From JAWKWH01 sp041397625 (GTDB taxonomy: Bacteria > Pseudomonadota > Alphaproteobacteria > Rhizobiales > Rhizobiaceae), in the NCBI GenBank assembly GCA_041397625.1, contig JAWKWH010000004.1, positions 395,494 through 459,493 of the forward strand: a stretch of 64,000 bases of DNA. The letters run 5' to 3'. Below are positions 51,218 through 58,507 of this stretch, piece by piece. Each line of letters starts with the position of its first letter. The first letter of the stretch is position 1. Under the pieces are notes generated by a model. That model saw only the letters and a list, made by a program, of their open reading frames with translations, did no database searches and had not been told where the DNA came from. A program made the translations under genes and the position numbers.

Positions 51218-51810
51218 TCACCATCGCCCTGACAGGCTCGATCGGCATGGGCAAGTCGACGACGGCGCGCATGTTCGCCGAGGCCGGCGTTCCGGTTCAG
51301 GATGCCGATGCCGTGGTGCATGAACTTTATGCCGGCCGTGCCGCGCCGCTGATCGAAGCCGCGTTTCCCGGCACGGTGGTCGACGGCGTGGTCGATCGCC
51401 AGCGTCTTTCGAAGGTTGTGCTCGGTAACGCCGAAGCGTTGAGAAAGCTCGAATGTATCGTCCACCCGCTGGTGGCAGAGGAGCGACAGGCCTTCCTCGA
51501 ACGCCAACGGCAAGCCGGCGCGCCGGTGGTTGTTCTCGACATTCCGCTGCTGTTTGAGACCGGCGGCGCCGATCTCGCTGACAGGATCGTCGTCGTCACA
51601 GCCGATGCCGACACCCAGCGCCGGCGTGTATTCGAGCGGCCCGGCATGACCGGGGAGAAGTTCGAGGCAATCCTCGCCCGCCAGGTACCCGATGCCGAAA
51701 AGCGCGCCCGCGCCGATTTTCTCATCGATACCGGGCTTGGCATGGAAAGTGCCAGGGCCGCGGTTGCCGCAATCATCGAGGAACTTTCCGGGGACGGCGC
51801 GACATCCTGA
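51214..51810 (+). CDS. coaE: Dephospho-CoA kinase CoaE
   Basis: This 198-residue P-loop kinase catalyses the last step of coenzyme A synthesis. ITIALTGSIGMGKSTTARMF is the P-loop, VQDADAVVHELYAG and VLGNAEALRKLECIVHPLV are CoaE motifs, and VVLDIPLLFETGGADLAD is the substrate strand. It starts with GTG 51214 inside an ATGA-like overlap (GTGA) with aroE. The next gene, dnaQ, begins 61 bases later. Confidence 0.94.
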   Translation: MITIALTGSIGMGKSTTARMFAEAGVPVQDADAVVHELYAGRAAPLIEAAFPGTVVDGVVDRQRLSKVVLGNAEALRKLECIVHPLVAEERQAFLERQRQAGAPVVVLDIPLLFETGGADLADRIVVVTADADTQRRRVFERPGMTGEKFEAILARQVPDAEKRARADFLIDTGLGMESARAAVAAIIEELSGDGATS

Positions 51811-51871
51811 CGGTCCGGCGATTGTGTTCGACGTCGCTTGTCGTCATTCTCTGCCTAAAGGATCCGATGTG

Positions 51872-52576
51872 ATGCGCGAAATCGTCTTCGATACCGAAAC
51901 CACCGGACTCGACCCGAAGCGGGACCGCGTCATCGAGATCGGCGGTATCGAACTTGAAAACCGGTTTCCCACCGGGCGCACCTTTCATGTCTATATCAAT
52001 CCGCAGGGGACACGGGTGCATCCGGATGCCCAGGCCGTTCACGGTATCAGCAACGAGGATTTGGCCGACAAGCCGGTGTTCGGCGATATTCTCGAGGATT
52101 TTCTCGGCTTTTTCGACGGCGCGAAATTCGTCGCCCACAATGCCGGCTTCGACATGGGTTTCATCAACGCCGAGCTGGCGCGCGTCGGCCGGCCGCCGGT
52201 CGATCCGGCCTTCGTGGTCGACACGCTGGCGCTTGCCCGGCGCAAGCATCCGATGGGGCCGAATTCGCTCGATGCGCTGTGCCGCCGCTATGCGATCGAC
52301 AACTCGCACCGTACGCTGCACGGCGCCCTGCTCGACGCCGAATTGCTGGCCGAAGTCTATATCGAGATGGTTGGCGGCAAGCAGGCAGCACTCGGCCTTG
52401 AAGTGCGTGCCAACACCGACGTGGCCCAGCCAGGCCGTCCTGCCTCGAAGGCGGTGCTTCTTTCGGCGCGGCCGCAGCCGCTGCCGCCAAGGCTGACGGA
52501 TGACGAAATCACTGCCCATGCCAAGATGATCGAGCTGCTCGGCGAAGACGCACTTTGGAAGAAGGCCGGATCCTGA
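51872..52576 (+). CDS. dnaQ: DNA polymerase III epsilon subunit DnaQ
   Basis: This 234-residue proofreading exonuclease has the DEDDh motifs EIVFDTETTGLDPKRD, VAHNAGFDMGFINAELARV and HRTLHGALLDAELLAEVYIE. The C-terminal tail (about 185-234) should bind the alpha subunit. The ATG at 51872 is preferred because upstream in-frame sequence belongs to coaE in another frame. It ends six bases before the end of the convergent penicillin-binding protein gene. Confidence 0.95.
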   Translation: MREIVFDTETTGLDPKRDRVIEIGGIELENRFPTGRTFHVYINPQGTRVHPDAQAVHGISNEDLADKPVFGDILEDFLGFFDGAKFVAHNAGFDMGFINAELARVGRPPVDPAFVVDTLALARRKHPMGPNSLDALCRRYAIDNSHRTLHGALLDAELLAEVYIEMVGGKQAALGLEVRANTDVAQPGRPASKAVLLSARPQPLPPRLTDDEITAHAKMIELLGEDALWKKAGS

Positions 52577-52582
52577 ACCGCT

Positions 52583-54751
52583 CTAGCGATCGCGCCCGAA
52601 GATGATGTCGAGGATCGTCGTCTTCCTGCCTGTTCCGCCGCCGACATCGGCCGGCGGTACCGGCCTCCTGACCGCGCTGGTTTTCTCTGGCGCCGCCGCA
52701 AAACCGCGATCGTCCGCGAGCGAACCCGAACGGGCCACCGTTTCCCGCGGCCGCGGAACCGGGGTGTCATCGCCATTGCCCGATGGCGACCAGGCGCCCG
52801 GGAGCGCGGCGAGAGGAACGCCCTCGTGGGCCGCGATCATGAATTCCTTCCAGGCGATTGCCGGTAGCGAACCGCCGGTGACATTCTTCATCGGCGTGCC
52901 GTCATCGTTGCCGAACCAAACGCCGGTAGTCAGGTTCGACGTATAGCCGACGAACCAGGCGTCGCGCGATTTCTGGCTGGTGCCGGTCTTGCCGGCCGCC
53001 GGCCAGCCGAAATCCGCCTTGCGCGCGGTACCGCGCACCAGGGTCTGCGCCATCATCTGGTTCATCATGCCGACGGTTTTGTCGCGCATGACGCGCGGCA
53101 CGCCATCATGACGATATTCGTAGAGCACCTTGCCGGACGTTGTGGTGATGCGGCGGACGAAATGCACCGGTGGACGGTAGCCGCCATTGGCGAACGGCAC
53201 ATAGGCCGCAGTCAGTTCCAATAACGTGACTTCGGAAGTTCCAAGCGCGATCGACGCATTGGCCTGGAGCTCGGACTTGATGCCCATGCGGTGCGCCGTG
53301 TCGGCCACCGCCGCCGGACCGACCTCCATCGTCAGTTGCGCCGCAACCGAGTTCAAAGACATGGCCAGCGCCTTCGCCAGCGTGACGCGGCCGTAATATT
53401 TGCCGCCATAATTATCCGGCGCCCATTTTCCGAAGCGAACCGGCGCGTCGTTGCGCACCGTATTTGGCGTCAGGCCGTGTTCCAGCGCCGCCACGTAGAC
53501 AAACGGCTTGAAGGCCGAGCCCGGTTGACGTCGCGCTTCGGAAGCACGGTCGAACTGGCTGTTGGCGTAGTCGAAACCGCCAACCATCGCCCTCACGGCG
53601 CCCGACGCATCGATCGATACCAAGGCACCCTGGCTTACCTTACGCTTGGCGCCCTCGTCGGCGATCAGACGGCGGATCGAGTTCTCCGCCAGCTTCTGCA
53701 ATGTCAGGTCCACCGTCGTATCGACGATGATGTCGTCGCGCACGTCGCCGATCAGTTCCGGCAGGTCCTCCATGATCCGGTCGGCGACATAGTGTTCCGA
53801 TCCTGTCCAGAACGCCGCCGCCCTTGTGGCGGGCGCGCTGATCGCCAGGGTCATTTCCTTGTCGCCGATCATGTTCTGCTCGCGCATTGCCGCCAGCACG
53901 AGCTGAGCCCGTTCCGACGCCGCCTTGGGGTCGCGTGCCGGCGACAACCTCGATGGCGCCTTCAGGAGCCCGGCGAGCAATGCCGCCTCGGCCAGCGAGA
54001 CATCGCGCGCCGGCTTGTCGAAATAGCGCCGTGAAGCCGCTTCGACGCCGTAGGCACCGGAACCGAAATAGACCCGGTTCAGATACATTTCGAGGATCTG
54101 TTCCTTGGTGTATTTATGCTCGATCCAGAACGCCAGCAGCACCTCCTGCACCTTGCGCTCAAGCGTGCGGTCGGGCTTCAGGAACAGATTCTTGGCAAGT
54201 TGTTGCGTCAGGGTCGAGCCGCCCTGCACCCAGCGCCGCTTGATCAGATTGGTCGCCATCGCGCGGGCCAGGCCGATCGGATCGATGCCGAAATGCGAAT
54301 AGAATCGCCGGTCTTCGATCGCGACGACCGCCTGCGGAATGTAGGGCGACATTCTGTGCAATCCGATTGCCTCTCCGCCGGTCATGCCGCGATTGGCGAT
54401 CAAGGAACCGTCGACAGAGACGATCTTGACGTTTGGCGGTCTGTCGGGGATGGCCCAGCTCGTCGCGCTCGGCATCTTGGCGCCGTACCAGGCGACGACA
54501 CCGACGCCCGCTATTCCTGCCCAGATTCCCAATACCAGCGACCAGTAGGCCAGCCGCCGCATAAGGCCAAACAGGCCGCTACGCGACCTGGCTGTTTTGC
54601 GCTGCTTCTTGCGGCCGGGCTTCCTGCGCTTCTGCACCGGTTTGCTTACGAGACGGTCGTCCTCGCGGGCGCTGAGCCGGCCGCCGGATCGGCGGCGCGT
54701 GCCGTTCTCAAAGGTCGGTTCGATACGCCGGCCCTTTTTCGCGCGTGCCAT
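52583..54751 (-). CDS. Penicillin-binding protein 1A family (bifunctional peptidoglycan synthase)
   Basis: This 722-residue inner-membrane protein has a basic cytoplasmic N-terminus (about 1-60) and one membrane segment (LAYWSLVLGIWAGIAGVGVV). The glycosyltransferase domain has EDRRFYSHFGIDPIG with the catalytic Glu and QGGSTLTQQLAKNLF. The transpeptidase domain has RQPGSAFKPFVY (S-x-x-K), AMSLNSVAAQ (S-x-N) and AGKTGTSQKSRDAWF (K-T-G). All catalytic residues are intact. The C-terminal 60 residues are low-complexity Pro/Arg/Ser. It is convergent with dnaQ. Confidence 0.94.
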   Translation of the reverse strand: MARAKKGRRIEPTFENGTRRRSGGRLSAREDDRLVSKPVQKRRKPGRKKQRKTARSRSGLFGLMRRLAYWSLVLGIWAGIAGVGVVAWYGAKMPSATSWAIPDRPPNVKIVSVDGSLIANRGMTGGEAIGLHRMSPYIPQAVVAIEDRRFYSHFGIDPIGLARAMATNLIKRRWVQGGSTLTQQLAKNLFLKPDRTLERKVQEVLLAFWIEHKYTKEQILEMYLNRVYFGSGAYGVEAASRRYFDKPARDVSLAEAALLAGLLKAPSRLSPARDPKAASERAQLVLAAMREQNMIGDKEMTLAISAPATRAAAFWTGSEHYVADRIMEDLPELIGDVRDDIIVDTTVDLTLQKLAENSIRRLIADEGAKRKVSQGALVSIDASGAVRAMVGGFDYANSQFDRASEARRQPGSAFKPFVYVAALEHGLTPNTVRNDAPVRFGKWAPDNYGGKYYGRVTLAKALAMSLNSVAAQLTMEVGPAAVADTAHRMGIKSELQANASIALGTSEVTLLELTAAYVPFANGGYRPPVHFVRRITTTSGKVLYEYRHDGVPRVMRDKTVGMMNQMMAQTLVRGTARKADFGWPAAGKTGTSQKSRDAWFVGYTSNLTTGVWFGNDDGTPMKNVTGGSLPAIAWKEFMIAAHEGVPLAALPGAWSPSGNGDDTPVPRPRETVARSGSLADDRGFAAAPEKTSAVRRPVPPADVGGGTGRKTTILDIIFGRDR

Positions 54752-54936
54752 GGTGGTATTCCGTCTGTTCGATCCGGTTGCGGCGGTGTCCCGGTTGGAC
54801 CGTAATTGAGGCGCTTTAAAGGGTGGTTAAGCATGCACGCCGACGTGATCGCGGCGTTTCTACCACTTAACCGGGAAAACACGGTTGATCGACAAAATGC
54901 CGTCGATAGTCGCGAAGATCGAGGACATGCCGTGCC

Positions 54937-56043
54937 ATGAACGCCGCCATTCCGGCAACACGCTCCGAATGGGTCGATATTGCCAAAGGTATCTGCATCA
55001 TCTTCGTCGTGATGATGCACTCCGTGCTTGGTGTCGAGGCGGCTGCCGGTGCCAGTGGCTGGATGCATGCTGTGATCGCATTTGCGCGGCCGTTCCGCAT
55101 GCCGGACTTCTTCATGATCTCGGGCCTGTTCCTGGCGCTGGTGATCGACCGGCCGTGGCGGCGCTACGTGGACCGAAAGGTCGTGCATTTTCTTTACTTC
55201 TATGCGCTTTGGCTGACCATTCAGTTTCTTTTCAAGGCGCCAGGCATGGCTCTTGAAAATGGGCCGGCCCATGCGCTTGGCCAGTACCTGACAGCTTTCG
55301 TGCAGCCCTTCGGCACGCTCTGGTTCATCTATGTGCTGCCGATGATGTTTCTTGTCACGCGATGGCTGAAACAGGTTCCCGCACCGCTGGTCTTCGCCGT
55401 CGCAGCGCTGTTGGAGATCTTGCCGATCAACACCGGCTGGGTCACGCTCGACGAATTCTGCTCGCGATACGTCTATTTCTTCACCGGCTATGTGCTCGCG
55501 CCGTACATTTTCGCCGTGGCGCGCTGGCTGAAGGCTCGTCCACTGGCTGCATTGTCGATGCTGGCCGTCTGGGCGTCCGTCAATGCGATGCTGGTCTTTA
55601 GCGCGACGCCGGATCACTTACTGTGGCTGATCCCCGGCTACACCGACCCGGCCGGCGCCACCGGCGGTCCGTCCGAATTGCCGCTCGTCTCACTGGCGCT
55701 CGGCTTTGCCGGCGCCATGGCCATTATTGCTGTCGCGTCGCTTCTTGCCGGCCGTGCCTGGTCGTTCTGGCTCGACTGGCTCGGCCGTCATTCGATCGTG
55801 GTCTATCTGGCCTTTTTCTTGCCGATGGCGACGACACGGATCTTCCTCGTCAAGACCGGGATGATTGCCGATATCGGCACCATGGCGCTGCTGACGCTGA
55901 TCGCCGGCGTCACCGGACCCGTACTGCTTTATTTCGCCGTCAAATGGAGCGGTTGGGGCGCATTCCTGTTCGAACGTCCGCAATGGGCCAGGATCGACCG
56001 GCCAGATCAGTCACCGATGCCGCTTGCCCAGCCGGCGGAGTAG
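54937..56043 (+). CDS. Acyltransferase family 3 membrane protein
   Basis: This 368-residue inner-membrane protein has about ten hydrophobic segments. EWVDIAKGICIIFVVMMHSV is the acyltransferase-3 opening with the catalytic His, and RPFRMPDFFMISGLFLALV follows, with the R-x-P-x-F-x-x-S-G pattern. FVQPFGTLWFIYVLPMMFLV and WLDWLGRHSIVVYLAFFLP are typical. Relatives O-acylate sugars, glycans or glucans of the envelope. The acceptor is unknown. It stands alone, 10 bases from the convergent nrnC stop. Confidence 0.85.
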   Translation: MNAAIPATRSEWVDIAKGICIIFVVMMHSVLGVEAAAGASGWMHAVIAFARPFRMPDFFMISGLFLALVIDRPWRRYVDRKVVHFLYFYALWLTIQFLFKAPGMALENGPAHALGQYLTAFVQPFGTLWFIYVLPMMFLVTRWLKQVPAPLVFAVAALLEILPINTGWVTLDEFCSRYVYFFTGYVLAPYIFAVARWLKARPLAALSMLAVWASVNAMLVFSATPDHLLWLIPGYTDPAGATGGPSELPLVSLALGFAGAMAIIAVASLLAGRAWSFWLDWLGRHSIVVYLAFFLPMATTRIFLVKTGMIADIGTMALLTLIAGVTGPVLLYFAVKWSGWGAFLFERPQWARIDRPDQSPMPLAQPAE

Positions 56044-56053
56044 CGGTTTATCT

Positions 56054-56671
56054 TCAGCTGTGGGCGAAGATGTCGGTTTCCGGCCAGCCCATCAGGTCGA
56101 GCCTCGCCCGCGTCGGCAGGAAGCGGAAACAGGCCGCCGCGATGTCGCTGCGTTTCTCGCGCTCAAGCCGTTCCGCCAGCGCATCGCGCAGCCGGTGCAG
56201 GTAAAGCACGTCGGACGCAGCGTATTCGAGCTGTGCCTGCGACAGCGTCTCCGCCGCCCAGTCCGAGGATTGCTGCTGTTTCGACAGGTTGACGTCGAGC
56301 AGCTCGGCGCAGATGTCCTTGAGTCCGTGCCGGTCGGTATAGGTGCGGGTCAGGCGCGAGGCGATCTTGGTGCAGAACACCGGTTCGGCCATGGCGCCGA
56401 AAGCGTGGTTGAGCACGGCGATATCGAAGCGGGCAAAATGGAACAGCTTGGCGATCTTGCGATTGCGCAGCAGTTTCACCAGGTTTGGTGCCTTCTTTTG
56501 CCCCGCGGCGATCTGCACCACGTCGGCGGTACCGTCGCCTGGCGACAACTGTACGACGCACAGCCGGTCGCGCTGCGGCACCAACCCCAGCGTTTCTGTG
56601 TCGATCGCCACGGCCTCGACATCGTAGCGGTCGAGATCGGGCAGGTCATGCTTGTGGACGCGAATGGTCAT
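56054..56671 (-). CDS. nrnC: NrnC-type 3'-5' exoribonuclease (nano-RNase, RNase D-like)
   Basis: This 205-residue protein has a single DEDDy exonuclease domain: VEAVAIDTETLGLVPQRDRL, FHFARFDIAVLNHAFG and the Tyr-containing EYAASDVLYLHRLRDAL. It lacks the HRDC domains of full RNase D. The sequence TYTDRHGLKDICAELLDVNL and SKQQQSSDWAAETLSQAQLE closely follow NrnC of Bartonella and Agrobacterium, which degrades RNA dinucleotides and short oligonucleotides in bacteria without Orn. It should be essential or nearly so (inference). It is 17 bases downstream of the M20 peptidase gene stop. Confidence 0.9.
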   Translation of the reverse strand: MTIRVHKHDLPDLDRYDVEAVAIDTETLGLVPQRDRLCVVQLSPGDGTADVVQIAAGQKKAPNLVKLLRNRKIAKLFHFARFDIAVLNHAFGAMAEPVFCTKIASRLTRTYTDRHGLKDICAELLDVNLSKQQQSSDWAAETLSQAQLEYAASDVLYLHRLRDALAERLEREKRSDIAAACFRFLPTRARLDLMGWPETDIFAHS

Positions 56672-56688
56672 GGCGTGTCGCTGATGGC

Positions 56689-58080
56689 TTAACTACTTGA
56701 AATAGCGTGCAGGATCCGCGCCCACGAGCGCTGGCCCTTGTGGAATGATGACAGGTCGTACTTTTCATTTGGTGAATGGATGCTGTCATCCTCCTTGGCG
56801 AAACCGGTCAGCAGCGACTCCATGCCCAGCATGGACTGGAAATCGCCGACGATCGGAATCGAACCGCCCATGCCGATCTGCACCGCCTTTTGCGGCCATT
56901 CGTCGGAAAGCGCGGCCATCGCCTTGGTGACCAGCGGCGAATCATAGGCAAGCTGGATCGCTTCCCCCGTGCCATGTTTCTTGAACTCGATGGAGCAGTC
57001 CGCCGGAATACGTTCCTCTGCGAATTTCCTGAATGCGGCGCGGACCGCATGCGGATCCTGCTTGTGCACCAGCCGGAACGACACCTTGGCGGATGCCTGC
57101 GCCGCAATCACCGTCTTGAAACCGTCGCCGGTATAGCCGCCGACAATGCCGTTGACCTCCGCCGTCGGTCGCGCCCAGGTCAGCTCCAGGATCGAGCGGC
57201 CTTTCTCCCCGGCCGGTACCGAAAGGCCGATCTCGCCCAGAAAATCGCCGCCGCTGTCCGCCAGCTTCTCCCACGAGGCGAGCACCTGTTTCGGCGTTTC
57301 CTCAACACCGTCATAGAAGCCGGGGATGGTCACGCGGCCGTCGGCATCGTGCAGGTCGGCGAGGATTTTCGCCAGGATATGGATCGGATTGGCCGCCGCG
57401 CCGCCATAGTGGCCGGAATGCAGGTCGCGGCTCGCCGCCTTCACCGTGACTTCCTCGCCGGTCAGTCCGCGCAGCGTCGTGGCGATCGCCGGCGTCTCCA
57501 TGCCCCACATGCCGGTGTCGCAGACCATGGCAAAATCGGCCTTCAGCTCATCGGCATTGGCGCTGAGGAATGGTTTCAGCGACGGCGAGCCGGATTCCTC
57601 CTCGCCTTCGAACAGCAGCGTGATCCGGCACGGCAGGTTCCCGTGCACCGCCTTCCAGGCGCGACAGGCCTCGACGAACAGCATCAATTGTCCCTTGTCG
57701 TCGGAAGCGCCACGCGCTGCGATGACCTCGCGTCCGTCGTCGAGCGTGCGCATGTCCGGCTCGAACGGGTCGGTGGTCCACAGTTCCAGCGGATCGACCG
57801 GTTGCACGTCGTAGTGGCCGTAAAACAGCACATGCGGCGCAGCGGCCGACGGGCCGTCATGATGGGCCACCACCATCGGGTGGCCGGTGGTGTCGCGCAC
57901 GCCGGCGTCGAACCCGATGGTGGCGAGATCGGCGGCCAGCCATTCGGCCGCCTTGCGGCATTCGGCGGCATAGGCCGGATCGGTAGAGATCGAGCGAATG
58001 CGCAGCAGTTCGAACAGTCGTTTGAGGCTGGCGTCCAGATTGGCGTCGATCGCATCGAGCACCGGTTCGAGCTTACTCAT
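56689..58080 (-). CDS. M20-family metallopeptidase (dipeptidase)
   Basis: This 463-residue cytoplasmic di-zinc peptidase has VLFYGHYDVQPVDPLELWTT with the first metal His and Asp, AARGASDDKGQLMLFVEA with the bridging Asp, and LLFEGEEESGSPSLKPFL with the catalytic and metal Glu. A lid dimerisation domain (about 205-360) includes RDLHSGHYGGAAANPIHI. GGSIPIVGDFQSMLGME is near the end, and HSPNEKYDLSSFHKG provides the last metal His. It resembles carnosinase/cytosolic dipeptidase relatives. The ATG at 58080 is used; sequence upstream has no family similarity. Confidence 0.92.
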   Translation of the reverse strand: MSKLEPVLDAIDANLDASLKRLFELLRIRSISTDPAYAAECRKAAEWLAADLATIGFDAGVRDTTGHPMVVAHHDGPSAAAPHVLFYGHYDVQPVDPLELWTTDPFEPDMRTLDDGREVIAARGASDDKGQLMLFVEACRAWKAVHGNLPCRITLLFEGEEESGSPSLKPFLSANADELKADFAMVCDTGMWGMETPAIATTLRGLTGEEVTVKAASRDLHSGHYGGAAANPIHILAKILADLHDADGRVTIPGFYDGVEETPKQVLASWEKLADSGGDFLGEIGLSVPAGEKGRSILELTWARPTAEVNGIVGGYTGDGFKTVIAAQASAKVSFRLVHKQDPHAVRAAFRKFAEERIPADCSIEFKKHGTGEAIQLAYDSPLVTKAMAALSDEWPQKAVQIGMGGSIPIVGDFQSMLGMESLLTGFAKEDDSIHSPNEKYDLSSFHKGQRSWARILHAISSS

Positions 58081-58169
58081 TTGCGCTGGCGTCCTGTTGG
58101 CGAAAGATCGCCGACGACCGTAGAGCCGCAACAGGCAAACGAAAAGCCCGTGCGACATGATTTTCCAGG

Positions 58170-58206
58170 AAAAAGCCGCCGTGGCGGAGGGGGGAACCAC
58201 GGCGGC
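58170..58206 (-). terminator. Rho-independent terminator of the small RNA
   Basis: A perfect 10-bp stem (58206-58197 with 58184-58175) and a 12-base loop are followed on the minus strand by TTTTT (58174-58170). No protein gene ends just upstream on that strand, which points to a non-coding transcript. Confidence 0.8.
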
Positions 58207-58300
58207 CATGCTGTAAAGATCGCGGCAGCCCGGAGAGGGGGATGAGGCTGCCGCCAGTTTGTCCGGGAAGGCGGGGGACGAGCCTTTAATCCGGACGTCG
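58170..58300 (-). ncRNA. Probable trans-acting small RNA with three C-rich hairpin loops
   Basis: On the minus strand three stem-loops follow each other: GTCCGG/CCGGAC (58296-58261) with CGTCCCCCGCC in its loop; CGGCAGCC/GGCTGCCG (58253-58223) with loop TCATCCCCCTCTCCG; and GCCGCCGTGG/CCACGGCGGC (58206-58175) with loop TTCCCCCCTCCG followed by five T. Length is about 127 bases. The layout and the anti-Shine-Dalgarno-like C/T-rich loops resemble the alphaproteobacterial alpha-r14 (NfeR/suhB) family. No ORF is present. The 5' end is estimated, and the promoter was not recognised. Together with short flanks this fills the 427-base gap 58081-58507. Confidence 0.65.
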
Positions 58301-58507
58301 GCGAAAACTGCCGATGACTGGCATTTGTGTCGGAAAATGCGGCATTTCAATGTTCACGAGATTAATGTTTTGTAACATAGTTGTGATTTCCGGCCTTCTG
58401 GTCGGCCATTGCCCGGCAGGGGTGGTGCGGAAACCTGCGCCGAAAACGATACTTCGCGCCCAAGCCGCGATAGACACGGGCCGGCCGGCACGGTACCCAT
58501 TTGCCCC

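Noticed and set aside
58081..58350. N-terminal extension of the M20 peptidase
   Set aside because: The frame stays open upstream of 58080, but that sequence forms the small-RNA hairpins and has no peptidase similarity.
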